In this document: piece by piece, positions 16,583 through 25,103 of the stretch
Numbering within the stretch: position 1 is the stretch's first letter
How the letters are laid out: each line of letters begins with the position of its first letter
Source of the DNA: Sphingobium limneticum
GTDB taxonomy: Bacteria; Pseudomonadota; Alphaproteobacteria; Sphingomonadales; Sphingomonadaceae
Direction of reading: 5' to 3'
Length of the DNA: 42,164 bases
NCBI RefSeq assembly: GCF_008710155.1
Contig: NZ_VYPZ01000031.1
Span: 1 to 42,164, forward strand
Made by a program: the position numbers and the translations under genes
The notes under the pieces: model-generated
Seen by the model: the letters and a program-made list of their open reading frames with translations, nothing else
What the model was told of the DNA's origin: nothing
The model's database searches: none

Positions 16583-17119
16583 ATGACACATCCCTATCTT
16601 CGACGCGGTCAGGCCTGGGTGTTCGCGCTGCGGACGCTCATGGGCTATCCGCCCTATGAGCCGGCTCGCCACACCATGTCCCTTTGCACCAGCGGTCCGC
16701 GCGATTTTGAGGATGTCGTCCACCTGACCGAGCTTGCAGCCCAGATGCAGAGGGACATCCTGCATCTGACCTTCCAGGAACTGGAGTCCCCGGAGCCCTG
16801 CCTGGTGTCGCTGGTCGTGCACCAGCCGCTCTCCATCGAATGGATGCCCGGCTGCCAGCTTTACACCGCAAGCGAGCGGACGCCGGTCGAACTGCTTCAG
16901 GGTGGCAGGCGCTGGCGCATCGACGAGCGCAACCAGCTGGTCAGCGACAAACTGCCGCCGCGTCACCTGCTGGCGCGGGGCGAGCAGATGGCATGGGACC
17001 GCTGGCGAAAGATGGCTGCGGACATGAATGGCCTCGACTTGGCGGGCAACAGCTTCGTGCCGGCGGGGCAGCCCCTTGCCGACGCCATCCCGGTCGAGGC
17101 CATCAGTGTCACCAGCTGA
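16583..17119 (+). CDS. Hypothetical protein, 178 aa (cassette gene 3)
   Basis: I do not recognise this protein. The start is well placed, with GGAG seven bases before the ATG. The sequence has no signal peptide or membrane span. It contains several tryptophans, a central beta-rich part (CLVSLVVHQPLSIEWMPGCQ) and a charged stretch (RRWRIDERNQLVSDKLPPRH). It lies between the degenerate exonuclease and the MobA/MobL-like gene on the same strand, 98 bases from the former. A small hairpin (CGGCC/GGCCG at 16540-16553) precedes it. Its position suggests work with the flanking DNA-processing proteins, but nothing in the sequence shows what it does. Confidence 0.65.
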   Translation: MTHPYLRRGQAWVFALRTLMGYPPYEPARHTMSLCTSGPRDFEDVVHLTELAAQMQRDILHLTFQELESPEPCLVSLVVHQPLSIEWMPGCQLYTASERTPVELLQGGRRWRIDERNQLVSDKLPPRHLLARGEQMAWDRWRKMAADMNGLDLAGNSFVPAGQPLADAIPVEAISVTS

Positions 17120-17156
17120 GCCATAATCCTAATCCCTTCCACGTCGTCATGACGCC

Positions 17157-17188
17157 CGCCAACGCCGCCCCTGTGGGCGGCGTTGGCG
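17157..17188 (+). terminator. Perfect hairpin before the MobA/MobL-like gene
   Basis: Arms CGCCAACGCCGCCC and GGGCGGCGTTGGCG (14 bp, perfect) close on a CTGT tetraloop, followed by TTTCC. It ends only three bases before the AGGAG ribosome binding site. It is either an intrinsic-like terminator that separates gene 3 from gene 4 or a leader hairpin controlling gene 4. Confidence 0.6.
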
Positions 17189-17204
17189 TTTCCAGGAGAC
17201 CCAT

Positions 17205-17927
17205 ATGTTCATCACCCAGGATCAACTTCGTCACGCCCGCCGCCAACTGGTAAACCGTCCCCGCAGCATATCCCGGATCGAATGGCCGGATTTCAAAGTT
17301 CGGCCGATTAGCGAGGAGTGGCAATATTGCGGGCGTGTCCCGGCCTACAAGTCCGCCGTTGCCAATGTCGCTTATATCTGGCGTCACAGCGACCCTGTCG
17401 ACCGGTTCGGTCCCATGCCTGCCCGTTTCGCAGAGCGGCGGTTCGAACTCAAGGGTTCGGCTCTGCTGCTGCCGAACAGCGCGCCGCTGTGGGCGGCAAG
17501 TGACCCGTACAGGATCTGGGCGGAGGCGGATAGCGTCGCCGTCGCGACGGGCGATCCCACCGCCGTGGCGGCATGGCACGTCATGATGCAAATCCCGCTT
17601 GACGTAAAACAGGACAACTGGCGCTGGCTCGCTGAAGGCTTCCTGCGCAGCCAGCTCGTGAACCAGGGCGCTGCCGTCGCCTGGGCGATACATTCAGTCG
17701 AAGGCGACAATGGCGAGTGGATCATCAAGCCCCATATCCATGCCATCGTGACCGCGCGCTACTGGCGTCACGACAAGCGTCATGGTCGTCGACATCCCAA
17801 CTGGATCTGCAGTTGGGCGCAGCAGAAGCGCATGGAATTTGCCTGGCGTCGCCGCTGTTCCTCCATGCGCGATCTCGTGCGCGCGGGATTCTTTGTGAAC
17901 GGATGCTGGCCGTCGCTGATACGATAA
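17205..17927 (+). CDS. Stand-alone MobA/MobL-like (relaxase-domain) protein
   Basis: A protein of 240 aa. Residues 123-190 resemble the core of MobA/MobL relaxases: WHVMMQIPLDVKQDNW, then LAEGFLRSQLVNQGAAVAWAIHS, then KPHIHAIVTARYW. His163, His177 and His179 would be the metal-binding set. Normal MobA/MobL proteins have a long C-terminal part and an N-terminal catalytic tyrosine region; here the C-terminus ends 60 residues after the His motif. AGGAG precedes the ATG by six bases. The gene is the last of the cassette and is directly followed by a HipA fragment, so its 3' end could be affected by rearrangement. It may be a second, reduced nicking enzyme or a DNA-binding relic. Confidence 0.7.
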   Translation: MFITQDQLRHARRQLVNRPRSISRIEWPDFKVRPISEEWQYCGRVPAYKSAVANVAYIWRHSDPVDRFGPMPARFAERRFELKGSALLLPNSAPLWAASDPYRIWAEADSVAVATGDPTAVAAWHVMMQIPLDVKQDNWRWLAEGFLRSQLVNQGAAVAWAIHSVEGDNGEWIIKPHIHAIVTARYWRHDKRHGRRHPNWICSWAQQKRMEFAWRRRCSSMRDLVRAGFFVNGCWPSLIR

Positions 17928-17974
17928 CCGGTCCTTAAAGTCCCCTCGGCATAGCATGGCCGCCATGTCGGGGG

Positions 17975-18490
17975 GCATCCGCCAAATACGACGGAACGAT
18001 CGAGCGGATGGCGCGCGGCCTACGACCGCTGTCGACCGATCCGGCCAGCGATCTCGATATCCTGTTCCGCCGGGCCGTGTTCGCCTGGCTCATCGCAGAT
18101 GGCGATATGCATCTCAAGAATCTCGCTGTGCTCAAAGTCGCCGAGGTGGATGCCAAGGCCTTCACGAGCGTGCGCTTCGCACCGCTCTACGACGCCGTCA
18201 CCACGCGCGTCTTCCCGAGTTTAGGGGGCGATCGCATGGCGCTCAAGCTCAACGGCAAGGATGACCGTCTGACGCGCCAGGACTTCCTCGCGCTCGCGCG
18301 GACAATCGGCGTATCCGTCGGAGATGCCGAGACTGCGATTGCGGACCTGATCGCGCGTGTGGCCGACCGGGCGCAGGGGCTTCAGCTACCTGCCTTCGCG
18401 GCCGAGGCTGAGGCCGCCAAAACAGCGCAGGACAAGGTGATCGCCTTGGTCAGGGAGCGCTGCGCGGCACTTGCCGCTGAAGGCGACTGA
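17975..18490 (+). pseudogene. HipA-like kinase, C-terminal fragment
   Basis: About 170 codons match only the C-terminal half of HipA-type Ser/Thr kinases. The reading starts with SAKYDGTIERMARGL and continues into FAWLIADGDMHLKNLAVL, the HipA catalytic-loop signature. It then has RFAPLYDAVTTRVFP, the metal-binding YD segment, and a helical tail. The N-terminal ATP-binding half is absent, because the previous gene ends less than 50 bases upstream. An ATG at 18008 would give 160 aa, but that product could not bind ATP normally. No hipB-like antitoxin gene is next to it. It is a truncation product of rearrangement, not a working toxin-antitoxin system. Confidence 0.8.
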
Positions 18491-18501
18491 GCGGCGCGAC
18501 G

Positions 18502-19470
18502 TCACGGTTGGAGCCGGATTTGCAGGTCGGCGAGATCTTCTGCCGCCATGGCGGTTCCTATGAGGCTGTGAAGATACTCCAGCAGGTCTTCCTGACGCGG
18601 TTGCCCGAACGCGAGGCGATAGACGGTCAGGCTTCGCTTAAGCCACTCGAGTCGTCGGACCTCGCGACTGAACGGGAGCATGGGCACGCGGCATTCGACC
18701 TTCACCGGCCCTTCGTAAATCCAGTAGGGAATGAGGCCAGAGTCATTTCCGGTCTCGGCGCGAGCTGCGTCAAACATGATCTGCCAAGGATCATCATGAT
18801 CTCTCCCTCGCCCACGCACCACATCGACTTGCCGATGCGCCAGATTCAGGCGGATGGCGTGACCCTTGAAGCGGTGGACACGCCCCTCGCGCTGCTCGAG
18901 ATCGACGGGATTTCCGGGCAAGTTCCAGTGATAGAGCCGATAGCAATAAGGGTGAAAGTCGAGGCCTTCCCGTCCGACCGAGGTGGTGGCCAGTGCGAAG
19001 GGTCGGAACGGTGAGTTAAAGGCGTCGCGAACACTGGAGAGGCGTTCGGCCCCGCCTTCCTCGTCCTTGTAGTCGGCCAGGCGCATGGCGAAGCGCCCGC
19101 GCATCTGGAACTTGTTGATCACCAGCTTCTTACCGTCGACCATCGGATCCTCGATATCGATCTGCGAGGGGCGAATGGCCAACGCCTCCGAGATCGCCTT
19201 GCTGATCCCAGCGATACGATCAACGGGTGGCTTGGCGCCCAAGCCCTCGGCGTCGAGCAGATAGTGGACGTACTCGTCGAGAACGGCCTGAAGGTTATGC
19301 TCAATGCCGTAGGTAAGCACCTGGCGCCAATAGCGGTCATCGTCGTCTTTGCGGAGGAGAGCGACGGCATCGTGCTGGTTGAAAAGCGTGCGGAAACCCC
19401 ACGAGATCTGGTTCGCCGCCTTCAACAGTCGATGATCGTCCCAATCGAGATCGGGCGCGATCCGGTGCAA
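18502..19470 (-). pseudogene. Superfamily 2 helicase, C-terminal fragment
   Basis: About 322 codons match the second RecA-like domain of large SNF2/SSL2-type helicases. TTSVGREGLDFHPYCYRLYHW corresponds to motif V, and NPVDLEQREGRVHRFKGHAI to motif VI with its QREGRVHR arginine fingers. The first domain with Walker A and DExx motifs is absent, so it cannot act as a helicase. The frame probably continued further upstream: just before its first residues the minus-strand reading RAIDGWR (near 19485) sits in another frame and joins EAPLHRIAPDLDWDD if one base is restored. That frame opens at 19631 after AGGAGG. It faces the HipA fragment with 11 bases between them. Confidence 0.75.
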
Positions 19471-19724
19471 TGGCGCTTCCGCCAGCCGTCGATGGCCCTT
19501 TTGACGCTATTTTCCTTTTTTGCTGTGATCGACCGCATCTGCGCGGCCCAGCGCAGGGCCCCGGGTTTAAGAACGGGGTCATTTTGGATGGTCCTCATCG
19601 TGAGGAAATTGCCCGCAGGATGAATCAGCATCCTCCTTTACGCCGCGTATATAGGTGCGCACGACCGTTTCTGTCGTTATCGCATCGATACTGACCCTTA
19701 ACGCCGCTGCATTAAGGAGTTCGC

Positions 19725-21194
19725 ATGACCCATCATTCCCTCTCCAAATCCCGTATCGCCGCCTATGAACAATGCTCGCGCAAGCTGTGGCTGGCCACGC
19801 ACCGGCCCGAGCTGGCGCAAGAGGATGTCGGTGCGCAGGCGCGCTATGCATCGGGCCATGCGGTGGGCGAGGAAGCCTGTCGCCAGAGCGCGGGCGGGGT
19901 GATGGTAGAGGCGGAGCCGAACCTGGCGGCGGCGGTGCGGACCACGGCCGAACTGCTGGCATCGGGCCATGATGCTCCCATTTATGAAGCGACCTTCGTG
20001 CACGACGATGTGCTGGTGCGCTGCGACATATTGGAGCCACGCGGAGATGGTCGCTGGCATATGGCGGAGGTCAAATCCTCCACCAAGGCAAAGCCCGAGC
20101 AGATGGCCGACCTTGCGACCCAGATCTGGGTGGCGCAGGGCGCTGGCCTGCCGATCGGCAGCGCTGCCGTGCGTCATCTCGACCCGCAATTCCGTCTGTC
20201 CGAAAATGGTCGACTGGACGGGCTGTTCATGGATAGCGAGATATTGGCGGACGTTGCGCCGATCATGGCAGGGCGCTCGGCGCTGGTGTCGGACATTCGC
20301 GCCATGCTGGCCGGCGACATGCCGGATCAGGCGATGGGCGTGCATTGCAACAGCCCCTATGCCTGCGCCTTTCAGGCCCATTGCGCGGCCATCCGCCCGC
20401 CCGCGCCCGAATGGCCGGTGGACTTGCTGCCCCGGGGCGGGGGCAAGGCCCTGATGCAGCGCGGGCATGATGACCTGACACAGGTGCCGCCAGACCTGCT
20501 GACCAATGCGTTGCACCGGCGTATCCAGAGCGTGACAATCTGCGGCGAACCCTGGCATGATGCCGCCGCCGCGCGGGCGGCGATGGCGGACTGGGCCTAT
20601 CCTCGCATCTGGCTGGATTTCGAGACGGTGAGCGAGGCGATTCCGCGCTGGACGGGGTGTGGACCCTGGCGACAGGTGCCCTTTCAGTTTTCCGCTCATG
20701 TGGAAGGTGCCGATGGCCGGGTTGACCATGTGGAATTTCTCCAGATGGACGGTACGGACCCTCGGCGGGCGTGCGCGCTGGCGCTGTTGGACCTCCCCGG
20801 GGACGGCGCTGTCATCGCCTGGTATGCCAGTTTCGAAAAAGCCCGCATCCGCGAATTGGCCGCCGATTTCCCCAATCTGGCGCCGGGGCTGCATGCATTG
20901 GCGGCGCGGGTCGTCGACCTTCTGCCGGTGGCACGCGACCATTGGTATCATCGCGATCAGCGCGGAAGCTGGTCGATCAAGGCGGTGTTGCCGACCATCG
21001 CGCCGCAGATGAGCTATCTTGCGCTGGAGGTGAAGGATGGCGGGCAGGCGCAACAGGCCTATTGGGAAGCGATTGCCCCCGACACCATGCCTGCGCGCCG
21101 GGCGCTGCTGGAACAGGGGCTGCGTCGCTATTGCGCGCGCGATACCGAAGCGATGATGGTCGTCGCTCGCGCGCTAGCGGGGGAGGGCGCTTAA
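19725..21194 (+). CDS. DUF2779 protein: Cas4-like nuclease fused to DEDD exonuclease domain
   Basis: A 489-aa two-domain nuclease. The N-terminal half is a PD-(D/E)XK domain of Cas4/RecB type: SKSRIAAYEQCSRKLWL with Cys17, Asp101, and Glu115-x-Lys117 in MAEVKSS. A C-terminal cysteine set (Cys208, Cys214, Cys220) together with Cys17 would hold an Fe-S cluster. The second half is the DUF2779 domain, RNase H-like, with WLDFETV (Asp298, Glu300), an AWYASFEKARI motif and a late RYCARDTEAM helix with the last aspartate. All expected catalytic residues are present. AAGGAG lies five bases before the ATG. It starts a plus-strand run of genes ending at the insertion sequence. Family members are mostly uncharacterised; a role in DNA end processing or defence is inference. 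Confidence 0.85.
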   Translation: MTHHSLSKSRIAAYEQCSRKLWLATHRPELAQEDVGAQARYASGHAVGEEACRQSAGGVMVEAEPNLAAAVRTTAELLASGHDAPIYEATFVHDDVLVRCDILEPRGDGRWHMAEVKSSTKAKPEQMADLATQIWVAQGAGLPIGSAAVRHLDPQFRLSENGRLDGLFMDSEILADVAPIMAGRSALVSDIRAMLAGDMPDQAMGVHCNSPYACAFQAHCAAIRPPAPEWPVDLLPRGGGKALMQRGHDDLTQVPPDLLTNALHRRIQSVTICGEPWHDAAAARAAMADWAYPRIWLDFETVSEAIPRWTGCGPWRQVPFQFSAHVEGADGRVDHVEFLQMDGTDPRRACALALLDLPGDGAVIAWYASFEKARIRELAADFPNLAPGLHALAARVVDLLPVARDHWYHRDQRGSWSIKAVLPTIAPQMSYLALEVKDGGQAQQAYWEAIAPDTMPARRALLEQGLRRYCARDTEAMMVVARALAGEGA

Positions 21195-21281
21195 TCACAC
21201 TCTCCTGAAAAGGAGATCGAAATATTATCTTTTTTTCAATCAATTATTAGCATTGAAAAGTATCCGCGCAATAAGAGGAAT

Positions 21282-22235
21282 GTGAAGCATATGACACAAG
21301 GTTCGATCATTTGGCGCGAAGCGAATGCCTTTCTCGAAACGCTCTATGTCGAAACCTATGGCGACTATGTGCCCGCGACATTGGAGATCAACGGAACGGT
21401 TCATCACCCCAAAAGCGTCGCCGACGTCGTTCGGTTGCATGTCGAAGATACGCCGGTGCTGGGCGGCTGGATCGCGGTTTATCGCATGTTCATCAGCAAC
21501 CTGCCCAATTTCAGCAGCTATGCCACGATCGTGTCACCCATCATCCGCGCCACCATTGCCAATGCCATCATCGGTACAGATTGCCGACTCAGCGCGATTG
21601 TAGCGCGCCTTGGCCGGGGAGAGACGTTGCAGATGGCAGTCCGTGAATTGGCCGAACCCATCCGTATCTCGACCGCGCGCAAGGATGGTGTTGTCTGGCA
21701 GCGGAGCATCAAGGGCTTCGCGCAGGGACTGGAATGGCTTACCGGTCTGGAAGCGCTTTATCCCACGCCCGCGGCGTGGGTTGGCGAGCAGATCGGCGAA
21801 CAGACCCGCGGCGCGGTGCAGGGTGAACGGATGTGGGCCTTTGCCGAAACCATTTTCAATCGGCGCGGTAAGGCCAAGCTTACCCTGATGGGGGAGGCCA
21901 TTACGGTCAATTTTCTCAAGGATATGGGCCTGCTGCCTTTTGTGAAGCCGGATACGTTCACGATGCGCATTATTGGGGCTCTTCATGGAGAGACCAACGA
22001 GAAGGGCACGTTCCTCGAAATGATCCGCTGTGCCAATGACGCAGATATCTGGCCGCGTGCGTTTGACCGCGCGCTCTGGCTGATCGGCAGCGGGAAATTC
22101 CACTATTTGCCTGACGACATTTACCGCAACGCTGCGGGCAAAGGGGAGGCACGGATCGCCGCCTTTGCAGCGCGCGTGGGTTCATCTGGGCCAACACCTG
22201 ACGATAATCCTCCTCCGCCCACCGTCCAGCCTTAA
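21282..22235 (+). CDS. Hypothetical protein, 317 aa
   Basis: I cannot name the family. It is soluble, without signal peptide or membrane span. The segment VNFLKDMGLLPFVKPDTFTMRIIGAL followed later by WPRAFDRALWLIGSGKF is reminiscent of helix-hairpin-helix DNA glycosylase-like folds, but the diagnostic HhH-GPD signature is not clear to me. The C-terminus is a Pro-rich tail (PTPDDNPPPPTVQP), likely disordered. The ATG at 21291 (third codon after a GTG at 21282) is an equally good start; AGAGGA lies upstream of both. The gene lies between the DUF2779 nuclease and the tandem AAA gene, on the same strand, so it may act with them. Confidence 0.65.
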   Translation: MKHMTQGSIIWREANAFLETLYVETYGDYVPATLEINGTVHHPKSVADVVRLHVEDTPVLGGWIAVYRMFISNLPNFSSYATIVSPIIRATIANAIIGTDCRLSAIVARLGRGETLQMAVRELAEPIRISTARKDGVVWQRSIKGFAQGLEWLTGLEALYPTPAAWVGEQIGEQTRGAVQGERMWAFAETIFNRRGKAKLTLMGEAITVNFLKDMGLLPFVKPDTFTMRIIGALHGETNEKGTFLEMIRCANDADIWPRAFDRALWLIGSGKFHYLPDDIYRNAAGKGEARIAAFAARVGSSGPTPDDNPPPPTVQP

Positions 22236-22277
22236 TACACGACCATATCTGACGTAGCCATGCCGCTTAAGGGCGGC

Positions 22278-23946
22278 ATGACTATACCCTTTCAACTCCG
22301 CCGCCGGCGCCGCGCCGGTCCGCCCTCCCTGGGCCTCGCTCCGCAGGAAGGCGCGCATCTGCGCCATGCCTTTTCCAGTCTCACCCATCGTCTTTCTGAC
22401 CAGGAGCTAAGCTGCGCCGGGCCGGATTTGCTCCGTTTCCTTGTGGAGCACAGCGCGCTGATGGGCATCGATCCGGACGAGGGGGCGCCCCCCGACAACC
22501 CGGCCGAATATCCGGCGCTCCTGCGGACCCTGGCACAGCCACCGGGCGCAGCGCCCGCGCCGACCGAACTGGATGCCCGCATCATCTGGCTGGCGGATTG
22601 CCTGAGGCTGGACGCGCGCGATGGCGCTTTGCTGGCGCTGTTCGCGCGCAATGCCCTGTTTGAAAGCTGGCGCGCTTTGGCGCAGTCCGTCCCGATGGGC
22701 GGTCACCCCCTGACCGTACCGATCCTGGCGCTACTAGGCGATGTTTCGGCGATCGACATCGAAAACCGGTTGGAACCGGGCAGTCGGTTGTTGCAGTCCG
22801 GGCTGATCGAGGATGCGGGTGATGGCGATTTCAATGCAGGCCGCCTGCTCAAGCGGATTGCGCGGGCGCAGGACCGTGACCCGGATCGCCTGTCAGCGCT
22901 GCTGATGCCGGTCGCGCCGCCATCGACTTTGCAATGGGATGATTTCGCGCATCTGGGGCCGCTGCGCGATCTGGCGCTAGACCTGCTAGATGGCGCCCCG
23001 CGGGCGGGACAGGGGGTCAGCCTGTTGCTGCATTGTGCGCCCGGCACCGGCAAGAGCGAATTTGCGCGGGCGCTTGCAGACCGGTTCGGCTGGCAGGCGG
23101 TCATCGCTGGGGCAATGGATGAGGAAGGCGGGGAGCCGCTTCGGAGTGAACGGCTGGCGCATCTCAAAATGTTGCTCGGCATGACGCCGCCCAGCGCGCG
23201 GGGGAAAGCATCCTCACGGCTCTGGGCAAGCATCTGCCCTCTGAAACCGGGCCGACCGGTCCTTATGATCCGGCCTTGTCCCATGCCGATACGGATCTGG
23301 AAGCGCTGGCCCAGCGGCTATCCTGCGCACCCGAACACGGTTGGAGCCTCCTGCTGTCCGGCCCTTCGGGCACCGGTAAGTCGGCCTATGCCCGCCACCT
23401 TGGCGCACGGCTGGCGATTGATGTGGAGGCGGTGCGCGCCCGCGACCTCCTGTCCCCCTATGTGGGTGAGACGGAAGCGCGCATCAGCGCCGCCTTCCGC
23501 CGTTGCGGCGAAGCGGGGACGCTGCTGCTGCTCGACGAAGCGGACAGTTTCCTGTTCGATCGACAGGGCGCGACGCTCAGTTGGGAAAGCGGCATGGTCA
23601 ATGAAATGCTGCGAAGCATGGAGGCATTGCGCGCGCCCTTCATCGCGACGACCAACCTGATCGACCGGATGGACCCGGCGACGCAGCGGCGCTTCACCCT
23701 GCGTATCTCCTTCCAAAGCCTGCCGCGACAGCAGGCGGGGCATTGTTCGTGCGCTATTTCAACAGGGTAATGCCCGAACCGCTGGCGCAAGGGCTGACGC
23801 CCGGCGATTTCGCCGTGGTGGCGCATCGCGCGCGGCTGCTGGGCGAGGCGCGTCCCGCGATTCTGTACGACTGGCTGCTGGCGGAGCGCGATTCGCGCGG
23901 GACGGAACGGGGACGGTTGGGCTTTTGCTCGGACGGCATGGCCTGA
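22278..23946 (+). pseudogene. Tandem AAA+ ATPase, frameshifted and internally deleted
   Basis: The locus encodes a two-AAA ATPase in three frames. Frame 1 has a helical N-terminal part and the first P-loop (HCAPGTGKSEFARAL, near 23037-23065), then GGEPLRSERLAHLKML. Frame 2 opens inside the GGGGG run at 23200-23204 and carries PYDPALSHADTDLEALAQRL, a second P-loop (LLLSGPSGTGKSAYARHL), YVGETEARISAAF, Walker B LLLLDEADSF and sensor ATTNLIDRMDPATQRRF. Frame 3 opens at the GGGG run 23737-23740 and gives the C-terminal LFVRYFNRVMP...LTPGDFAVVAHRA. Both shifts are single-base losses. The Walker B and sensor part of the first AAA module (about 150-200 residues by family comparison) is missing at the first junction, so repair of the G runs alone would still leave one defective module. 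Start ATG at 22278 has AAGGG upstream. Confidence 0.8.
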
Positions 23947-24038
23947 CGCAAGGATACGTCCGCTTCTGTCGCATCGACGCAGCATGCCTTTCCCACGGGA
24001 ACCATGTGGGAGACGATGTGAACGACAGGGACAATGAT

Positions 24039-24527
24039 ATGCTCGGCTGGATCGGTGCGGGCATCGCCTTTGCCCTGATGATGCAGGTCGCGCCCTTCCG
24101 CTGGGCGGTCTATGCGCTGATGCTGTGGCTGGCTGCAATGGCGGCGCAGGACTGGATGAGCGAACATCAACTGCCGCCCGGCGACCCGGCGGTCGAGTGG
24201 CGGCTGGACCGGGAAGAGGCACAGTCCGACATGGGCGCGGCGCAGCAACTCTACAGCGTCGGGGGATGGGTGCAGAACCGGGGAAGCGAGGCGCTGGAAA
24301 GCGCCGTGCTGAAGGGGCGGCTCTACGAATGCGCGTTGCCTGACGATCCGATCGGGCGCTGCGTACCGATCGCGGAGAGCCTTGACCTGCTCACGCTGGA
24401 CCTCAAGCCCGGTTTTCGCACGCATTTCACCGTCTACCCCAGCTTTCGGGGCGCGGGCGGCCCCAATCCGCGCGTCATATGGACGCTGGCGGAAGTGGTT
24501 GCCGACCGGGACTGGGATCTGGACTGA
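24039..24527 (+). CDS. Membrane-anchored protein with FxLYD-like beta domain
   Basis: A protein of about 162 aa. Two hydrophobic segments near the N-terminus (residues 1-15, MLGWIGAGIAFALMM, and about 21-36, WAVYALMLWLAAMAA) put a soluble domain of ~115 residues on one side of the inner membrane. That domain reads SVGGWVQNRGSEALESAVLKG, then RLYECALPDD, then LKPGFRTHFTVYPSFRG. This is the pattern of extracytoplasmic FxLYD/DUF3426-type beta sandwiches (G-V-N-x-S...L-x-D/E-C...PG). AGGGA lies seven bases before the chosen ATG; longer upstream starts lack this. It follows the broken AAA gene by 92 bases on the same strand. Confidence 0.65.
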   Translation: MLGWIGAGIAFALMMQVAPFRWAVYALMLWLAAMAAQDWMSEHQLPPGDPAVEWRLDREEAQSDMGAAQQLYSVGGWVQNRGSEALESAVLKGRLYECALPDDPIGRCVPIAESLDLLTLDLKPGFRTHFTVYPSFRGAGGPNPRVIWTLAEVVADRDWDLD

Positions 24528-24604
24528 ATCACCCGAGCGATTCAGCCTTTATTCTGAAATATTTTTTATCGTGATGACACAGCCCGAACCGCAAAGGAGA
24601 CAGC

Positions 24605-25084
24605 ATGCCCCTGACCAAGACCGATGTTGAACTGGCGATCCTTTTCTACCCCATGCTGGTGGAACTGGCCCAGCACGGTGTGACTGACAATTATGAGAAT
24701 ATCGCCGATACCGCGCGCCGGCTGCACCCCGACAATGACTATGTATCGCGCTGTCATCACCGTAGTGTCGGGCGTCGATTGGATGTGATCCGTCGGGAAT
24801 TCACCGAGCCCAGACATCTTCCGGTGCTGGCAGCGCTGGGCGTGAACAAGGCCAGCAAACGACCGGGCTTCGCCTTTGAGGGCGACTTTGAAACGCTGTG
24901 CGCGCAGGCCTATGCCTTTGACTGGTCAAGCGTCGAGGACGCCTTTCAGGAGCAGGCCGAAATCTGGAAGAAGATGATCGCTCCGCGCGTGAAACGGACG
25001 GAGAAGGAAGCGATCCAGATGATGTGGGATTATGCCAAGCCCAACTTGAACAGTGCTTTTGGGAAAGGCATTTTTGTTCAATGA
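24605..25084 (+). CDS. Hypothetical protein, 159 aa
   Basis: The start is secure, with AGGAG five bases before the ATG. The sequence YPMLVELAQHGVTDNYENIADTARRL, then RRLDVIRREFTEPRHLPVLAALGVNKASKRPGFAF, then AFDWSSV resembles a family of small proteins. Those have the order L-L-x-A...I-T-Y-x-E-I-A, then LG-x-L-x-x-I, LP-x-L-x-x-L-V-V-N-K, and PG-x-G-F, ending in F-x-W; I know the pattern but not a proven function. It is soluble and slightly acidic. It is the last gene before the insertion sequence, whose left end lies about 20 bases past the stop, so the C-terminus is probably native. Confidence 0.65.
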   Translation: MPLTKTDVELAILFYPMLVELAQHGVTDNYENIADTARRLHPDNDYVSRCHHRSVGRRLDVIRREFTEPRHLPVLAALGVNKASKRPGFAFEGDFETLCAQAYAFDWSSVEDAFQEQAEIWKKMIAPRVKRTEKEAIQMMWDYAKPNLNSAFGKGIFVQ

Positions 25085-25103
25085 CATGCACGCACCAGCG
25101 CGA

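Noticed and set aside
17975..18490. Functional HipBA toxin-antitoxin system
   Set aside because: Only the C-terminal half of HipA is present and no HipB-like gene precedes it.
19698..21053. 451-codon minus-strand frame opposite the DUF2779 gene
   Set aside because: Antisense shadow in GC-rich DNA; the plus strand carries the nuclease motifs and a good ribosome binding site.
22260..22279. Same 7-base arms (ATGCCGC/GCGGCAT) as the hairpin at 341-362, as a possible dispersed repeat
   Set aside because: The arms are short and the loops differ. Two occurrences in 42 kb of GC-rich DNA are easily chance.
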